Below are positions 8,688-17,626 of a stretch of DNA of 55,482 bases, piece by piece. A model generated the notes under the pieces. That model was not told where the DNA came from and ran no database searches. It saw only the letters and a list, made by a program, of their open reading frames with translations. The DNA comes from Candidatus Omnitrophota bacterium. Lineage in GTDB: Bacteria; Omnitrophota; Gorgyraeia; Zapsychrales; Zapsychraceae. The translations under genes and the position numbers were made by a program. Positions within the stretch are counted from its first letter, which is position 1. Each line of letters opens with the position of its first letter. The stretch is taken from contig JAGOSC010000008.1 in assembly GCA_018062515.1 (NCBI GenBank), positions 1 to 55,482 on the forward strand. Direction: 5' to 3'.

Positions 8688-9699
8688 TTATATATTGTAC
8701 CTTTCTCGTCCGCGCTGATTTCTTCATCGCTTCAATCACTTGATAACTTTTCAGCGCTTCTTGACCGTTAATGGGAGAATTTTTATAAGAGCCGTCTATG
8801 ACCTCGTCGATGAGCCTTTTAAAAAGCGGCTCTTTGGAAACATGAACTTCATTTTCTTTTCCAAGACGATAGGAAAGCGTTGAACCTTTCGGTGTAATTT
8901 TTTCCTGATACATCAATCGGTTGCCATTGTCCGCCGCTCTTACCCGACCAGTCTTACAAATCGCTTCCACTTCAAAAAATGTATAATCAGTACGAGCTGA
9001 ATTGAATAACATGGCTTCTATGCCATTTTTGAACACAATAAAAGCGTTATAACGTAAATCGTCCGGCGTAAAATTCGCGCTGTATGGTAATTTGTGGACA
9101 CATTCTTTCTCACAGGTGGCGTACACGCTGTCCACATCTCCCGCGACGCTGCGTAATAAATCCACCATATGAATTCCGATGGTATGCATACCGGAAGAAC
9201 ACCAAGCACCTATAGAGATAATTTTATTCTGAAATTTCTCAGCGATCACTTTCTTAAAATTTTGATAAAATGGCGACAGCCGACGATTATTCACATACAG
9301 TTTGATATTATTTTGGTCGCATAATTCCAGAATCTTTTTCGCATCACTCAAGTTATCCGCAATCGGTTTTTCTAATAAGATCTTTTTGGGTTTGTTTTTG
9401 GATCGCGCAATCTTGCTGATCGTCGCGCGATTAAATTTATACGGGATACATACGCTGACAATATCCAATTTCTCCTTCAATAATTCTGCAACGGAGTCTG
9501 TAAAGAACGGAATATTGAAATTCGTTGCAAATTTCTCGGCCATCTGAAGATTTAGATCGCAACATCCGGCAATAAGAACATCCGCGCGCATGCGGTAAGC
9601 CCCGACGTGGGTGCATGGCTTCTCACGGTCTGGATCAAGCTCATTCCATCCTGAAATACGGCCGCAACCAATAATCCCTACTCTAGAGAGAGCCTTCAT
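8680..9699 (-). CDS. Gfo/Idh/MocA-family sugar oxidoreductase
   Basis: A 339-residue NAD(P)-dependent dehydrogenase. The Rossmann start VGIIGCGRISGW binds the cofactor, and LLEKPIADN (about 108-116) is the EKP motif of the family, whose lysine takes part in catalysis. The C-terminal half forms the mixed alpha/beta substrate domain. An AAGGAAG ribosome site precedes the ATG. It overlaps both neighbours: the GNAT gene upstream by 17 bp and the CMP-nonulosonate synthetase by 8 bp. Family members oxidise sugar hydroxyls, often on nucleotide sugars or inositols. A role in making or editing the nonulosonic acid activated by the next gene is plausible but not shown. Confidence 0.85.
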   Translation of the reverse strand: MKALSRVGIIGCGRISGWNELDPDREKPCTHVGAYRMRADVLIAGCCDLNLQMAEKFATNFNIPFFTDSVAELLKEKLDIVSVCIPYKFNRATISKIARSKNKPKKILLEKPIADNLSDAKKILELCDQNNIKLYVNNRRLSPFYQNFKKVIAEKFQNKIISIGAWCSSGMHTIGIHMVDLLRSVAGDVDSVYATCEKECVHKLPYSANFTPDDLRYNAFIVFKNGIEAMLFNSARTDYTFFEVEAICKTGRVRAADNGNRLMYQEKITPKGSTLSYRLGKENEVHVSKEPLFKRLIDEVIDGSYKNSPINGQEALKSYQVIEAMKKSARTRKVQYIND

Positions 9700-10240
9700 A
9701 ATCTTCCTTATTCAGTTGCAGAACATAACGTTTAATCGGCTGCCCGTCTTTTTCAAATTCATTATCTTTCGTACCGATGATTTTAAAGCCGATTTTCTCG
9801 GCAATCTTTAATGACGGTATATTCGTACTGAATATTTTTGTGATAATCGTTTGTAATCCCAAACTTTCAAAACTTTCTTTAACCATCAGCTCCCAAACTT
9901 CACTGCCGATGCCTTTGCCCCAAAATTCCTTTTCTCCGATCAAAATTCCAAAATTTCCGGTCAGCCGATTGTTTTCTTCACGGATCTGATGAATCGCCGT
10001 CGTCCCAATATGCTGATCGCCGTTTAATGTACACACAGCCAATACACAATCTGTCTTTGAATTTTCCATACTTTTAAAAAATTGCATTTGCTTCTCGGCG
10101 GTATTCCCGTCATACCCCTTGTTCATATTCCGTGTAACCTCGGCGTCATTCAGCCACGTCCACCAATTCCCGTAAACGTCTTTCTCCGTTGGTGGTCTTA
10201 AATAAATCAGTTTTCCTTTAATAAGAACGTTTGATTTCAT
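9683..10240 (-). CDS. GNAT-family N-acetyltransferase (RimJ/RimL type)
   Basis: A 185-residue acetyltransferase. The N-terminus LIYLRPPTEKDVYGNWWTWLND is typical of RimJ/RimL-like and PseH-like proteins; the acetyl-CoA pyrophosphate loop is seen in EKEFWGKGIGSEVWELM, and TNIPSLKIAEKIGF is the conserved C-terminal part. AGGAGT precedes the ATG. The start lies inside the end of the sulfotransferase-like gene (23 bp overlap). It probably acetylates an amino-sugar intermediate; a second GNAT domain, more like PseH, is fused to a glycosyltransferase at 26051-28399, so the two may act on different sugars or different amines. Confidence 0.85.
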   Translation of the reverse strand: MKSNVLIKGKLIYLRPPTEKDVYGNWWTWLNDAEVTRNMNKGYDGNTAEKQMQFFKSMENSKTDCVLAVCTLNGDQHIGTTAIHQIREENNRLTGNFGILIGEKEFWGKGIGSEVWELMVKESFESLGLQTIITKIFSTNIPSLKIAEKIGFKIIGTKDNEFEKDGQPIKRYVLQLNKEDYEGSL

Positions 10241-11399
10241 TTTGCACTCCTAACTGAGTTAAATACACTCTTGAAATTGGATAAAATATTAATCGGACCG
10301 CATACCGAAGGATTTCTCTAGTAGCTCTCAGTAATAGGATCATACCGTTGGGCACACCTTTAATTTTAGATTCTCCCTTGGGCAGACGGAAACAAAACTC
10401 ATTTCTGAACGGCAACCACCAACGTAAAAACATTGGAAAACCATAAATCTTTTCATCATCTTCCGACGATTCATAATGAAATTGCTTCAATTCCGGCTTA
10501 AAAAAATAATTGATCATCAAAACTTCTGACAAATTTAAATTTTGTTTCCAACGGTTTAATACTTCCGTATTTACACCTTGAACAGACTTTCCAAAGGCGC
10601 TGTTTCCCAACCAGGGCTTGCCTCCCAAAGTACTTTCATATAATATTTCACTCGGCTGAATCCCTAGCCATCGGGCAACGCCGTCGACTGTTTCCTTCAA
10701 TGAATGATGCAAATCTTCTAAACGAACATGATAAATTTGATGTTCATTCAAACGGGTTTCCAATTGATTGATTCTTCTGATCAAAAATAAAGACTGAAGT
10801 ATAGATAAGACCGCGATCTTCTGACTAATCCCTTTCGCCTCAAAATCAACCAATCCCCGTCGAGTATTAATATAATGTTGTTTTAATGAAGCATAATTCG
10901 CCCTAAAATCCCGAACGACATGGATAATCCCCGCTTTAGGAAAATCTTCTAAAGCTGCTTCAATCCATTTGGGTGATGCGCTAAACTCAATAATAACTTT
11001 CACCTGACTGATGTCCTGACCAATTCCTGCGGCATAAGCCCGATGCAAAGCATGAAAAACTTTTGCACGTTTAAGCCCATACTGCCGAAGATATTCTTCA
11101 AACTTTTCATGAAATAACTTTACGTCGCAATTTGTGAAATTATTTTTCCCCTCTTCAAATCCATAATGAATGCCTGTCTTTAACTTGACCAATTTGGTTG
11201 ATTCCGTCCAAACGCGAACCATTTCCCGCGCATCAGTTATTCGATCACAACCAAGCCGTTCCCAACTTTCGTGGAATTTTAATTCCATCGGTAACATTAA
11301 AATTTGCGGATGTGAGTCGAGCAAACTATGCAAAAAACCTGAGCCCGCTCTCCCGGCGCAGACAAGAAAAACAATTTTCATTTTTTCGTCTAGATTCAT
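10218..11399 (-). CDS. Sulfotransferase-fold transferase; candidate phosphoramidate or sulfate transferase
   Basis: A 393-residue protein with the two signature loops of PAPS-dependent sulfotransferases: the 5'-phosphosulfate loop at the N-terminus (VCAGRAGSGFLHSLLDSHP) and the 3'-phosphate-binding segment IHVVRDFRANYASLKQHY, whose Arg and Ser contact the 3'-phosphate. It starts with an ATGA overlap on the methyltransferase that closes the phosphoramidate gene set. The kinase of that set makes a 3'-phosphonucleotide, chemically similar to PAPS, so this protein may transfer phosphoramidate rather than sulfate. No ATP sulfurylase is present in the window to make APS. Sulfation remains the alternative. 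Family call is strong, substrate is inference. Confidence 0.8.
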   Translation of the reverse strand: MNLDEKMKIVFLVCAGRAGSGFLHSLLDSHPQILMLPMELKFHESWERLGCDRITDAREMVRVWTESTKLVKLKTGIHYGFEEGKNNFTNCDVKLFHEKFEEYLRQYGLKRAKVFHALHRAYAAGIGQDISQVKVIIEFSASPKWIEAALEDFPKAGIIHVVRDFRANYASLKQHYINTRRGLVDFEAKGISQKIAVLSILQSLFLIRRINQLETRLNEHQIYHVRLEDLHHSLKETVDGVARWLGIQPSEILYESTLGGKPWLGNSAFGKSVQGVNTEVLNRWKQNLNLSEVLMINYFFKPELKQFHYESSEDDEKIYGFPMFLRWWLPFRNEFCFRLPKGESKIKGVPNGMILLLRATREILRYAVRLIFYPISRVYLTQLGVQNEIKRSY

Positions 11400-12187
11400 G
11401 CCTTTTTCTTTGTTTTCGCCATCCAGGCTCTGGTCAAATAGGTCGTTTCAATCTGTTTTAAACCCTGAACTTTATCTTTGACAAAATCCATGAATTGCTT
11501 AAAAATCTGTTCACCCGCTTGGACCCGTATATCGTTGACCGAATCCCAAATGCCAATGTACCGGTCAGGAGTCATAATCTCGACGTGCCTACCCTCTAGA
11601 TAAAGAGCATCTTCAAAATGCCCGCACTGAAGCAAACGATCAGTTAAGGTATCACAAAATTCTGAACGCCCCGACGATTTTCGTTTCATTCCAGGGACCA
11701 TTTGCTTTAATTTTTCTTCGATCTCGACGAGCATTGGGTTAGCCTCAATATATCGAGGATTCCACAGGGCGACAAAATATCCTTCTGGACGGATAAGCCG
11801 ATAAAATTCTTTGGTAGCTTTATCAAAATCGGGCCAATGAAATGAAGACGCCATCGATAAAAGATCACAACAATTATGATCTAAATTGGTTTGTTCAGCG
11901 GAACCGGCTTGCCAGTGAATATTCAAGCCTGCATTTCCCTTTTGTCCGTATTCGCGCATTTGATCATTTGGTTCAACCGCGGTAGTACGGCAACCTTGAG
12001 CCGCAACCATTCTCGTCCAGATTCCTGTTCCCGCTCCGACGTCGACAAAATCGATTTGTTTTCGATCTTTATTCAATGCCCCTAAAATAGCAGCTAATAC
12101 CGTCGGAGAATACGCCGGACGGTGTTTTGAATAGCTTTCCGCTAATTTAGTAAAATCACCATGTTTCATTGTGTCGCAATTGCTCAT
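11396..12187 (-). CDS. SAM-dependent methyltransferase, candidate phosphoramidate O-methylase
   Basis: A 263-residue class I methyltransferase: motif I is FVDVGAGTGIWTR, with an acidic loop (AVEPNDQM) and LLSMASSFHWPDF as the post-II region. The start ATG at 12187 is preferred because AAGGA lies 6 nt upstream; the ATG at 12193 touches that site. It follows the cytidylyltransferase by 18 bp and overlaps the sulfotransferase-like gene by ATGA. In Campylobacter jejuni the phosphoramidate genes Cj1415-Cj1418 are followed by methyltransferase genes (Cj1419, Cj1420) proposed to O-methylate the group. The same placement here supports that role by context only. Confidence 0.82.
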   Translation of the reverse strand: MSNCDTMKHGDFTKLAESYSKHRPAYSPTVLAAILGALNKDRKQIDFVDVGAGTGIWTRMVAAQGCRTTAVEPNDQMREYGQKGNAGLNIHWQAGSAEQTNLDHNCCDLLSMASSFHWPDFDKATKEFYRLIRPEGYFVALWNPRYIEANPMLVEIEEKLKQMVPGMKRKSSGRSEFCDTLTDRLLQCGHFEDALYLEGRHVEIMTPDRYIGIWDSVNDIRVQAGEQIFKQFMDFVKDKVQGLKQIETTYLTRAWMAKTKKKA

Positions 12188-12205
12188 ATCCATTCCTTTT
12201 ACTTT

Positions 12206-12997
12206 TTATCGACGAGTTAAACCGGCTTTGTCAAATCTCCAATCATGCGACCAGCCTTCGGTATTTAATTTTTGTTCATAACTTCTTAAATCACTCTCAC
12301 TATCCGCCTCAGCCCATCGTCCATTGATTTGAACCGCCGTGATGGGAAAATTCTTTTTCAGAATCAATTGTAAAAGCGAAGTCATATCCAGTTTGTCGAT
12401 TTTCTCGGGAGTTAATTCGGCGAAAACCTCTTCCACCTGACTCCAACCTTTAGGTGTGAATTTTAAAAGGCCCATATATTGACCTTGAATCTCCGCCGGA
12501 TTATTTGTTTTACGCCCGATATCGGTAATGCGATTATTTTCATCCAACTGAAATGTTTCAGCGTCGGCTAAAGGGTCTGCAAAACGGATTTCCCAAAGTG
12601 CACGCCACTTTTGGTCATAAGTGATAACAATATCCGCTTTGGCTTCCTTTAATTTCTTAATGATATCCGGATGATAAACGATGTCCGCATAGGCAACGAT
12701 ACATTCATTGTTTTTTAAATATTCACGCGCGCACAACAATGTACCGACCATGTTGGTTTGATCCCAACGAAGATTGTCGACGGTTTTAAACTTCGACGGA
12801 TCATTGAGTAATTCCTTTTTATATCCACGAGCAACAACAATATCGTTCATGCCAGCCTCGAATAAAGCGTCCAATTGCCAATCAAATAGTGTCCGCCCGG
12901 CGAGAACATTCAAACATTTAGGTTTCTCGTCGGTTAACCCTTTCATCCTTGAGCCTCGTCCACCGGCTAAAATAATCGTTTTCATTTCTTCATCCAT
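12206..12997 (-). CDS. Nucleotidyltransferase, probable CTP:phosphoglutamine cytidylyltransferase
   Basis: A 263-residue nucleotidyltransferase with the signature IILAGGRGSRMKGLTDEKPKCL near its N-terminus, an acidic metal site (VAYADIVYHPD), and the overall size of LicC-type sugar-1-phosphate or phosphocholine cytidylyltransferases. Its neighbours are the key: a glutamine-amidotransferase-like hydrolase overlapping its start by 8 bp, then a PEP-synthase-like kinase and an APS-kinase-like protein. The same four families form Cj1415-Cj1418 in C. jejuni, where the Cj1416 enzyme joins CTP to L-glutamine phosphate to give gamma-glutamyl-CDP-amidate. By context this is the Cj1416 counterpart. An ordinary NTP transferase for another phosphorylated compound is the alternative. 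Confidence 0.8.
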   Translation of the reverse strand: MDEEMKTIILAGGRGSRMKGLTDEKPKCLNVLAGRTLFDWQLDALFEAGMNDIVVARGYKKELLNDPSKFKTVDNLRWDQTNMVGTLLCAREYLKNNECIVAYADIVYHPDIIKKLKEAKADIVITYDQKWRALWEIRFADPLADAETFQLDENNRITDIGRKTNNPAEIQGQYMGLLKFTPKGWSQVEEVFAELTPEKIDKLDMTSLLQLILKKNFPITAVQINGRWAEADSESDLRSYEQKLNTEGWSHDWRFDKAGLTRR

Positions 12998-13625
12998 TCA
13001 ATAAAGTGTTTAACATTAATTTTTTATCTGTTTCTCGATAAGGTTTATCTCGTTCCGGATGCCACATCACAGCCCTAATAGGTGAGCCGATTACTTCAAT
13101 GCCTTCAACCCATTCACCGTCGGTAGCCGCGGTTATTTGCAATCGATCGTCGAGATCACGGCCGCGTATTCCAAAATTATGATAAGAATTCACCTTATAT
13201 TCTTTTGCAGCACCCAACGTTTTAGAAATTTGATCATTCAATAAAACCGTATGCTGTTTAGCCACATGAATCTGCGGATCGCATTCAGATAAACTTCCTC
13301 CAAAATAATGATGAATAAACTGCAACCCTCGGCAAACACCAAATACAGGCAATTTATCCTTCAATGCGTATTCTAAAAGTGAACGTTCGGTTTCGTCTCT
13401 TGCAGGCGAAGAACCGATATCATTTCCTCCGGAAAAAATAAAACTATTTACTCCCCATTTTTTGACATAATCGACGACGTTTGTCCCAATATTTGGAATA
13501 GGCATCCATGCGACATCCTTAAACGCATATTCCATAAAATCATACCAATCATGCGCCAGCGCATCGCGCGATTCTTTATAACCTTGAGTTTCAATCACCC
13601 GCATCGTAATTCCAATTTTTGTCAT
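12990..13625 (-). CDS. Class I glutamine amidotransferase-like hydrolase, probable gamma-glutamyl-CDP-amidate hydrolase
   Basis: A 211-residue stand-alone class I GATase-fold protein of the gamma-glutamyl hydrolase type. The catalytic triad is visible: Cys98 in the nucleophile elbow VFGVCRGLQ, His189 and Glu191 in MWHPERD. No synthetase domain is attached. In C. jejuni the homologous family member Cj1417 cleaves gamma-glutamyl-CDP-amidate to glutamate and cytidine diphosphoramidate. The gene begins 1 bp after the kinase stop, with GGAG upstream of the ATG, and overlaps the cytidylyltransferase start. The context makes the Cj1417 role likely; gamma-glutamyl-GABA hydrolase (PuuD-like) is the generic alternative but fits the locus less well. 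Confidence 0.83.
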   Translation of the reverse strand: MTKIGITMRVIETQGYKESRDALAHDWYDFMEYAFKDVAWMPIPNIGTNVVDYVKKWGVNSFIFSGGNDIGSSPARDETERSLLEYALKDKLPVFGVCRGLQFIHHYFGGSLSECDPQIHVAKQHTVLLNDQISKTLGAAKEYKVNSYHNFGIRGRDLDDRLQITAATDGEWVEGIEVIGSPIRAVMWHPERDKPYRETDKKLMLNTLLNG

Positions 13626-13626
13626 T

Positions 13627-16017
13627 TTATGACTCCAAACTATGTGGTCTTAAAATTTTATCGGCGCAGTTGAGTTCCACTCGGCCTGCTTCGACAATCC
13701 GCTGATAGGCCTCTTCTCCACAGCCAATCGCCGCTGGAAGGCCAAATTCCGCGCAGCGTATAGCCATATGTGAATTCGTTCCACCGTATTTTGTAATCAA
13801 CGCCTTAATCCCTTTTGTAAAAATCCAATCATATCCAGGATCAGCATTTTCAATACAGACAACTTTATCTTTAATATCTACATCCGCCGACGAATGTCCG
13901 GCGATACAGACAACCTCAGAATCAATACGTTTTTGTCCGATAAAATTCGGGGCACTGCGGTGCATAGGAACAATATAAATATCACGTTCTCCTCGAATCA
14001 AATAACTCAGGGCAATTTGACGTGTTAAGATTTGGTTTTTTATAACGTCATCTTTATTTTCTCGGAAAGATTCCATCAATCCGTCATTATCTTTTTCTTG
14101 CCAAAACTTCAATAAATCTTCAATCTTCATCAATGACAAATCCCGTCGGGATAAATCATTTTTTACTCCCCATGTGACCAAAGATTCCAATATATCTGAA
14201 ACATTCCTTGTGAATACAAACTTGGCATATTCTCGTCCCTGAATCGCTAATCGGGCATGCTCCAACAAATCTTCAGCCGAAATGGAAATACCTGTGTCAG
14301 ACAATAGTTGATTAATTTTTTCCGTTTCTGAACGTGTAAGAACAAACTTTTTCTTCGCCGGCAGTTCCGGAAGATTTATTTCACTCTTCAACATATTCAT
14401 TCTGTCCCGATAACATAAAGATTGGATGTCATATGTTCCCGGACGAAGATGTCCGTACTTTTCCATAAATACGGCATGATTCTTTTTCTCTTTAGAAACC
14501 GTCTGTAAATCTTGAGTCATTTCAGTGGTGATGGTGTGTATGGATTGTTTAAACTCATTAACACGCTCATCCTGAATAGCATCTTTTCTCACTGCTGAAC
14601 GTAGGAATTTCTCGGCGATAAAAGCATGTCGGGCAATAATTGCAAACGGCTTTGTCCCCTCATTTTTACATTCTTCGATCAAACTATAGACATCGTCCGC
14701 TTCATTCTTTCTTCGCTGTTGTTTCTGGATCAGACGATCAATCATCGCTAACGATGTTACGAGTGTATTATCTTCACTTAAAGTTAATGCCTTAACCGTT
14801 AACTCTTTTTGTAATTTCTTAAAATATTCAAATTCATTTTCTGACAATATTTGCGAATAACGTTCTTGAAATTCGTCGTCGAATGAAAAATCATGACAGG
14901 TCTGAGCGATATCAAACTCGGCTTTATCATGCAGTTCAGGATATTGGTCCAGACGGTCGAGCCAAGCATTAACTAGTTTCTGTGAAACAATTGGATCAAG
15001 TCCTTCCGGTAAAAATGAATTGAAACTGCAACGAACGTCAATATAGGGCCGGCCATAGATCATAACCATCAATTCTTTACTGAAATCCCGATAACCCATT
15101 TGCGTACGGGCTTTGACCCAAACATCTTTGGTGATCAATTCACGATAAAGGCTCGCGGCCAAAGGATCGGGAATGACACCGATCATTTCCGCCGGATTCC
15201 AATCGGTCATCGTCGTCAGAATTGTTCGATCGCCATAAATATTTTTCTGTGGATGTGAAATTTTTTTAAATATAAGACAAATTTCGGAAACAGTCTGATT
15301 AATCTGAGCAGAAACACCTTCCGTCCAATGACGTGACAAACTGATTGGACGAACTTGAAATAAATAGGCCTTATTTTCTTTGGTCAGACCAAACTCAATA
15401 TCCAAAGGCAAATTCCCGCAGATCGACTGAATTTCTTTGGTTAAATCAATCATCGCCCGCAGACGGTTTGAATCAAAATGCGATCGATCACATTGATGAT
15501 TAACTAAAACTGTTTTGTGTACACCGACGCCACCGGTGACAGAATCTGTTCGTCCGGATAAATCATCATAATTAATGACGTAATAAGGCGCTCCGTCTTC
15601 CAGCGTATGCGTCATGATAACGCCGCTGACGGCAATTTCTTTAGTCATGGGTTGAACAAGCACTTGGTCGGAAGGATTTCCTTTGTACGAAGCTATCACT
15701 TCTTCCACTGCAGCGTCAATGTCTTGACTATCGTTGGCATCCACATTAAGCCGGCTTTTATAAACTCCGGCCATGGATTCATACTGATTGTCTTCACCCA
15801 AAGCGCTGCTTCTCACCACCAGTATTTTCCTAAAACCAAATTTTGTTTTGATCTCTTTAATAATATGATCTTTGTTAAGTCGCCATTCTCCGACGGAAAA
15901 ATACAATACCTCTTCAGAAAAAACAGTTTCCAGATATCCTGAAATTCTTTCCAGTGTTTCGGCTTTTGTACCGAACTCAAACTTAGCGCGGTTGATAATA
16001 TTACTTGAAGTGTTCAT
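13627..16017 (-). CDS. PEP-synthase-like phosphotransferase, probable L-glutamine kinase
   Basis: A 796-residue protein with the PEP-synthase layout: an N-terminal ATP-grasp (PPDK_N) domain (about 10-240; RKILVVRSSALGEDN, FQVRPISLS), a long middle region, and a C-terminal swivelling domain whose phospho-histidine is His750 in GGTNSHMAIRCAEFGLPAAI. There is no PEP/pyruvate TIM barrel, unlike true PEP synthase (about 800 residues with a barrel). Cj1418 of C. jejuni has this form and phosphorylates the amide nitrogen of L-glutamine through a phospho-histidine. ATG 16017 is chosen: it gives a 17-bp overlap with the upstream kinase, while starts at 16065, 16059 and 16056 only add residues encoded in the neighbour's tail. 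The ribosome site is weak for all. Confidence 0.85.
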   Translation of the reverse strand: MNTSSNIINRAKFEFGTKAETLERISGYLETVFSEEVLYFSVGEWRLNKDHIIKEIKTKFGFRKILVVRSSALGEDNQYESMAGVYKSRLNVDANDSQDIDAAVEEVIASYKGNPSDQVLVQPMTKEIAVSGVIMTHTLEDGAPYYVINYDDLSGRTDSVTGGVGVHKTVLVNHQCDRSHFDSNRLRAMIDLTKEIQSICGNLPLDIEFGLTKENKAYLFQVRPISLSRHWTEGVSAQINQTVSEICLIFKKISHPQKNIYGDRTILTTMTDWNPAEMIGVIPDPLAASLYRELITKDVWVKARTQMGYRDFSKELMVMIYGRPYIDVRCSFNSFLPEGLDPIVSQKLVNAWLDRLDQYPELHDKAEFDIAQTCHDFSFDDEFQERYSQILSENEFEYFKKLQKELTVKALTLSEDNTLVTSLAMIDRLIQKQQRRKNEADDVYSLIEECKNEGTKPFAIIARHAFIAEKFLRSAVRKDAIQDERVNEFKQSIHTITTEMTQDLQTVSKEKKNHAVFMEKYGHLRPGTYDIQSLCYRDRMNMLKSEINLPELPAKKKFVLTRSETEKINQLLSDTGISISAEDLLEHARLAIQGREYAKFVFTRNVSDILESLVTWGVKNDLSRRDLSLMKIEDLLKFWQEKDNDGLMESFRENKDDVIKNQILTRQIALSYLIRGERDIYIVPMHRSAPNFIGQKRIDSEVVCIAGHSSADVDIKDKVVCIENADPGYDWIFTKGIKALITKYGGTNSHMAIRCAEFGLPAAIGCGEEAYQRIVEAGRVELNCADKILRPHSLES

Positions 16018-16507
16018 AAATTTTTCTTGCGATGATCGATGGATTTTCGCTTCCATCATTCTCAATAATTAAATCCGGCTGTTCCGGTTCATCATACTGA
16101 ATATCGACGCCCATCACCTGGTTCAGCGTTCCCTGAGCATTGCGGCTATAAATTTGTTTTGAATCTCTTTTCTTTAAAATATCCAACGGAACTCGTAAAT
16201 AAATTTCCCGATAATTAACTATATTGTCCCGATTCCATTGGTGACATTCCTTAAACATAGAAATCGTGGCACAAATGACATTCAAATCCTGTGTGCTGAG
16301 CATTTTGCATAAACGCGCGTACTGCAAAGCCAAATCCTGACGCTCATCCCGGGTATAGGCGTTACTGCGCCCGAAAACCTCGCGAAGAATATCTCCGTCA
16401 AGAAAAACAACTTTTTCGCCCTGCGTTTTAAGAAGTTTATGCAATTCCTGAGCGATCGTCGTTTTTCCTGCCCCTGATAATCCGGTGATCCAATACACTG
16501 AACCCAT
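16001..16507 (-). CDS. APS-kinase-like protein, probable cytidine diphosphoramidate kinase
   Basis: A 168-residue P-loop kinase with Walker A GLSGAGKTT (9-17), FLDGDILREVFG (the DGD segment that binds the substrate in APS kinases) and the lid-like region RNAQGTLNQVMGVD. It would usually be called adenylylsulfate kinase. However, no ATP sulfurylase lies nearby, and the next three genes match the C. jejuni phosphoramidate enzymes Cj1416-Cj1418; Cj1415, of this same family, 3'-phosphorylates cytidine diphosphoramidate. The start overlaps the upstream aminotransferase stop (TAATG). Function as a CDP-amidate kinase is inferred from this context; true APS kinase feeding the sulfotransferase-like protein is the alternative. 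Confidence 0.82.
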   Translation of the reverse strand: MGSVYWITGLSGAGKTTIAQELHKLLKTQGEKVVFLDGDILREVFGRSNAYTRDERQDLALQYARLCKMLSTQDLNVICATISMFKECHQWNRDNIVNYREIYLRVPLDILKKRDSKQIYSRNAQGTLNQVMGVDIQYDEPEQPDLIIENDGSENPSIIARKIYEHFK

Positions 16508-17619
16508 TAAACAGAAATCTCCTTAACAATATACGATGTTATATTTTCAATAATATAATCTTGCTTATCTTGTCCCATACCGACCCAAATCGGTATATCG
16601 ACAAATTTGCAAAACGTATCGTAAGAAATCGGAAAGTCATTCGCCTTATAACCAAACTTTTGTTTGTAATAAGGCTGAATATGAACCGGCGGAAAAGACA
16701 GACGCGTATCAATATTCTTTTCCTTTAAGAAATCTAATAATCCGTCGCGTTTATCCAAATCGACTTTGATGGAATACATATACCAGCTCGGCCGTCCGAC
16801 GTAATCCGGGACCAGCGGCGTAATAATACCCTCATGTTTGGCAAAATTCTTGGTGAAATAATCCGCCAGTTTCGATTTTTCTTCCATCAACCATTCCACC
16901 CGTTTAAATTGTTCAATACCAAAAGCAGCCAGAATATCCGGCATACGGAAATTATTTCCCAGCCAGGTATGATTGTAACGGCCTTCTTGTCCTTGATTAC
17001 GGATGATCAAAAGCTTTTTGTATAAATCTTCATCATTGGTGGTGATCATTCCGCCTTCACCAGTGGTAATATTTTTATTGGCGAAAAAACTAAATGAATG
17101 TGCCCACGCCTGAGAACCGACTTTCTTCCCTTTATATATAGCGCCGAGCGATTCCGCGCTATCCGACAAGAATGGAACCTTTGTTTCTTTGCTCAACTGA
17201 ACAAAAGCGTCAAAATCAACCGGCAGCCCTTTCATATCGACGGTCATGAAGGCTTTGGTTTTCTTTGTTATCTTTTCTTTAATATGCTTGGGTTCAACAT
17301 TAAACGTAACAGGATCACTTTCACATAATACCGGTGTTGCCCCTAAATATAAAATGACGTTGGCTGACGAGACATAGGTTAGTGTAGGGACAATCACTTC
17401 ATCACCAGGACCGACGCCTAAAGCAATCAACAAAGAATGCAGCGTCGATGTACCATTATTCATCGCCACCGCGTATTTCACGCCTGTATATCCAGCGACC
17501 ATGTTTTCAAATTCTTGGACCTTTTTGCCCATGCTAATCCAGCCGGATTTGACGACGTCATAAACGGCTTGCGCTTCTTCATTACCTATATATGTGTTTG
17601 CTACCGGAATAAATTCCAT
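16507..17619 (-). CDS. DegT/DnrJ/EryC1/StrS-family sugar aminotransferase
   Basis: A 370-residue PLP enzyme. The catalytic lysine is Lys182 in SFSFFANKNITTGEGGMITT, and the substrate/PLP loop MNNGTSTLHSLLIALGVGPGDEV lies at 53-75. Length and motifs are those of nucleotide-sugar aminotransferases that convert a 4- or 3-keto sugar to an amino sugar using glutamate. GAGGA precedes the ATG. It sits between an NAD-dependent epimerase/dehydratase gene (8 bp upstream) and the APS-kinase-like gene, so the pair epimerase plus aminotransferase may make an amino sugar different from the pseudaminic acid intermediate, which has its own PseC. Confidence 0.88.
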   Translation of the reverse strand: MEFIPVANTYIGNEEAQAVYDVVKSGWISMGKKVQEFENMVAGYTGVKYAVAMNNGTSTLHSLLIALGVGPGDEVIVPTLTYVSSANVILYLGATPVLCESDPVTFNVEPKHIKEKITKKTKAFMTVDMKGLPVDFDAFVQLSKETKVPFLSDSAESLGAIYKGKKVGSQAWAHSFSFFANKNITTGEGGMITTNDEDLYKKLLIIRNQGQEGRYNHTWLGNNFRMPDILAAFGIEQFKRVEWLMEEKSKLADYFTKNFAKHEGIITPLVPDYVGRPSWYMYSIKVDLDKRDGLLDFLKEKNIDTRLSFPPVHIQPYYKQKFGYKANDFPISYDTFCKFVDIPIWVGMGQDKQDYIIENITSYIVKEISV

Positions 17620-17626
17620 TATGTCC

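Noticed and set aside
13627..16065. Phosphoenolpyruvate synthase
   Set aside because: ATP-grasp and phospho-His domains are present, but no PEP/pyruvate barrel follows, and the neighbours are phosphoramidate-type genes.
16001..16507. Calling this gene a plain adenylylsulfate kinase for sulfation
   Set aside because: No ATP sulfurylase is present in the window and the next three genes are the known partners of the CDP-amidate kinase; sulfation is kept only as an alternative.
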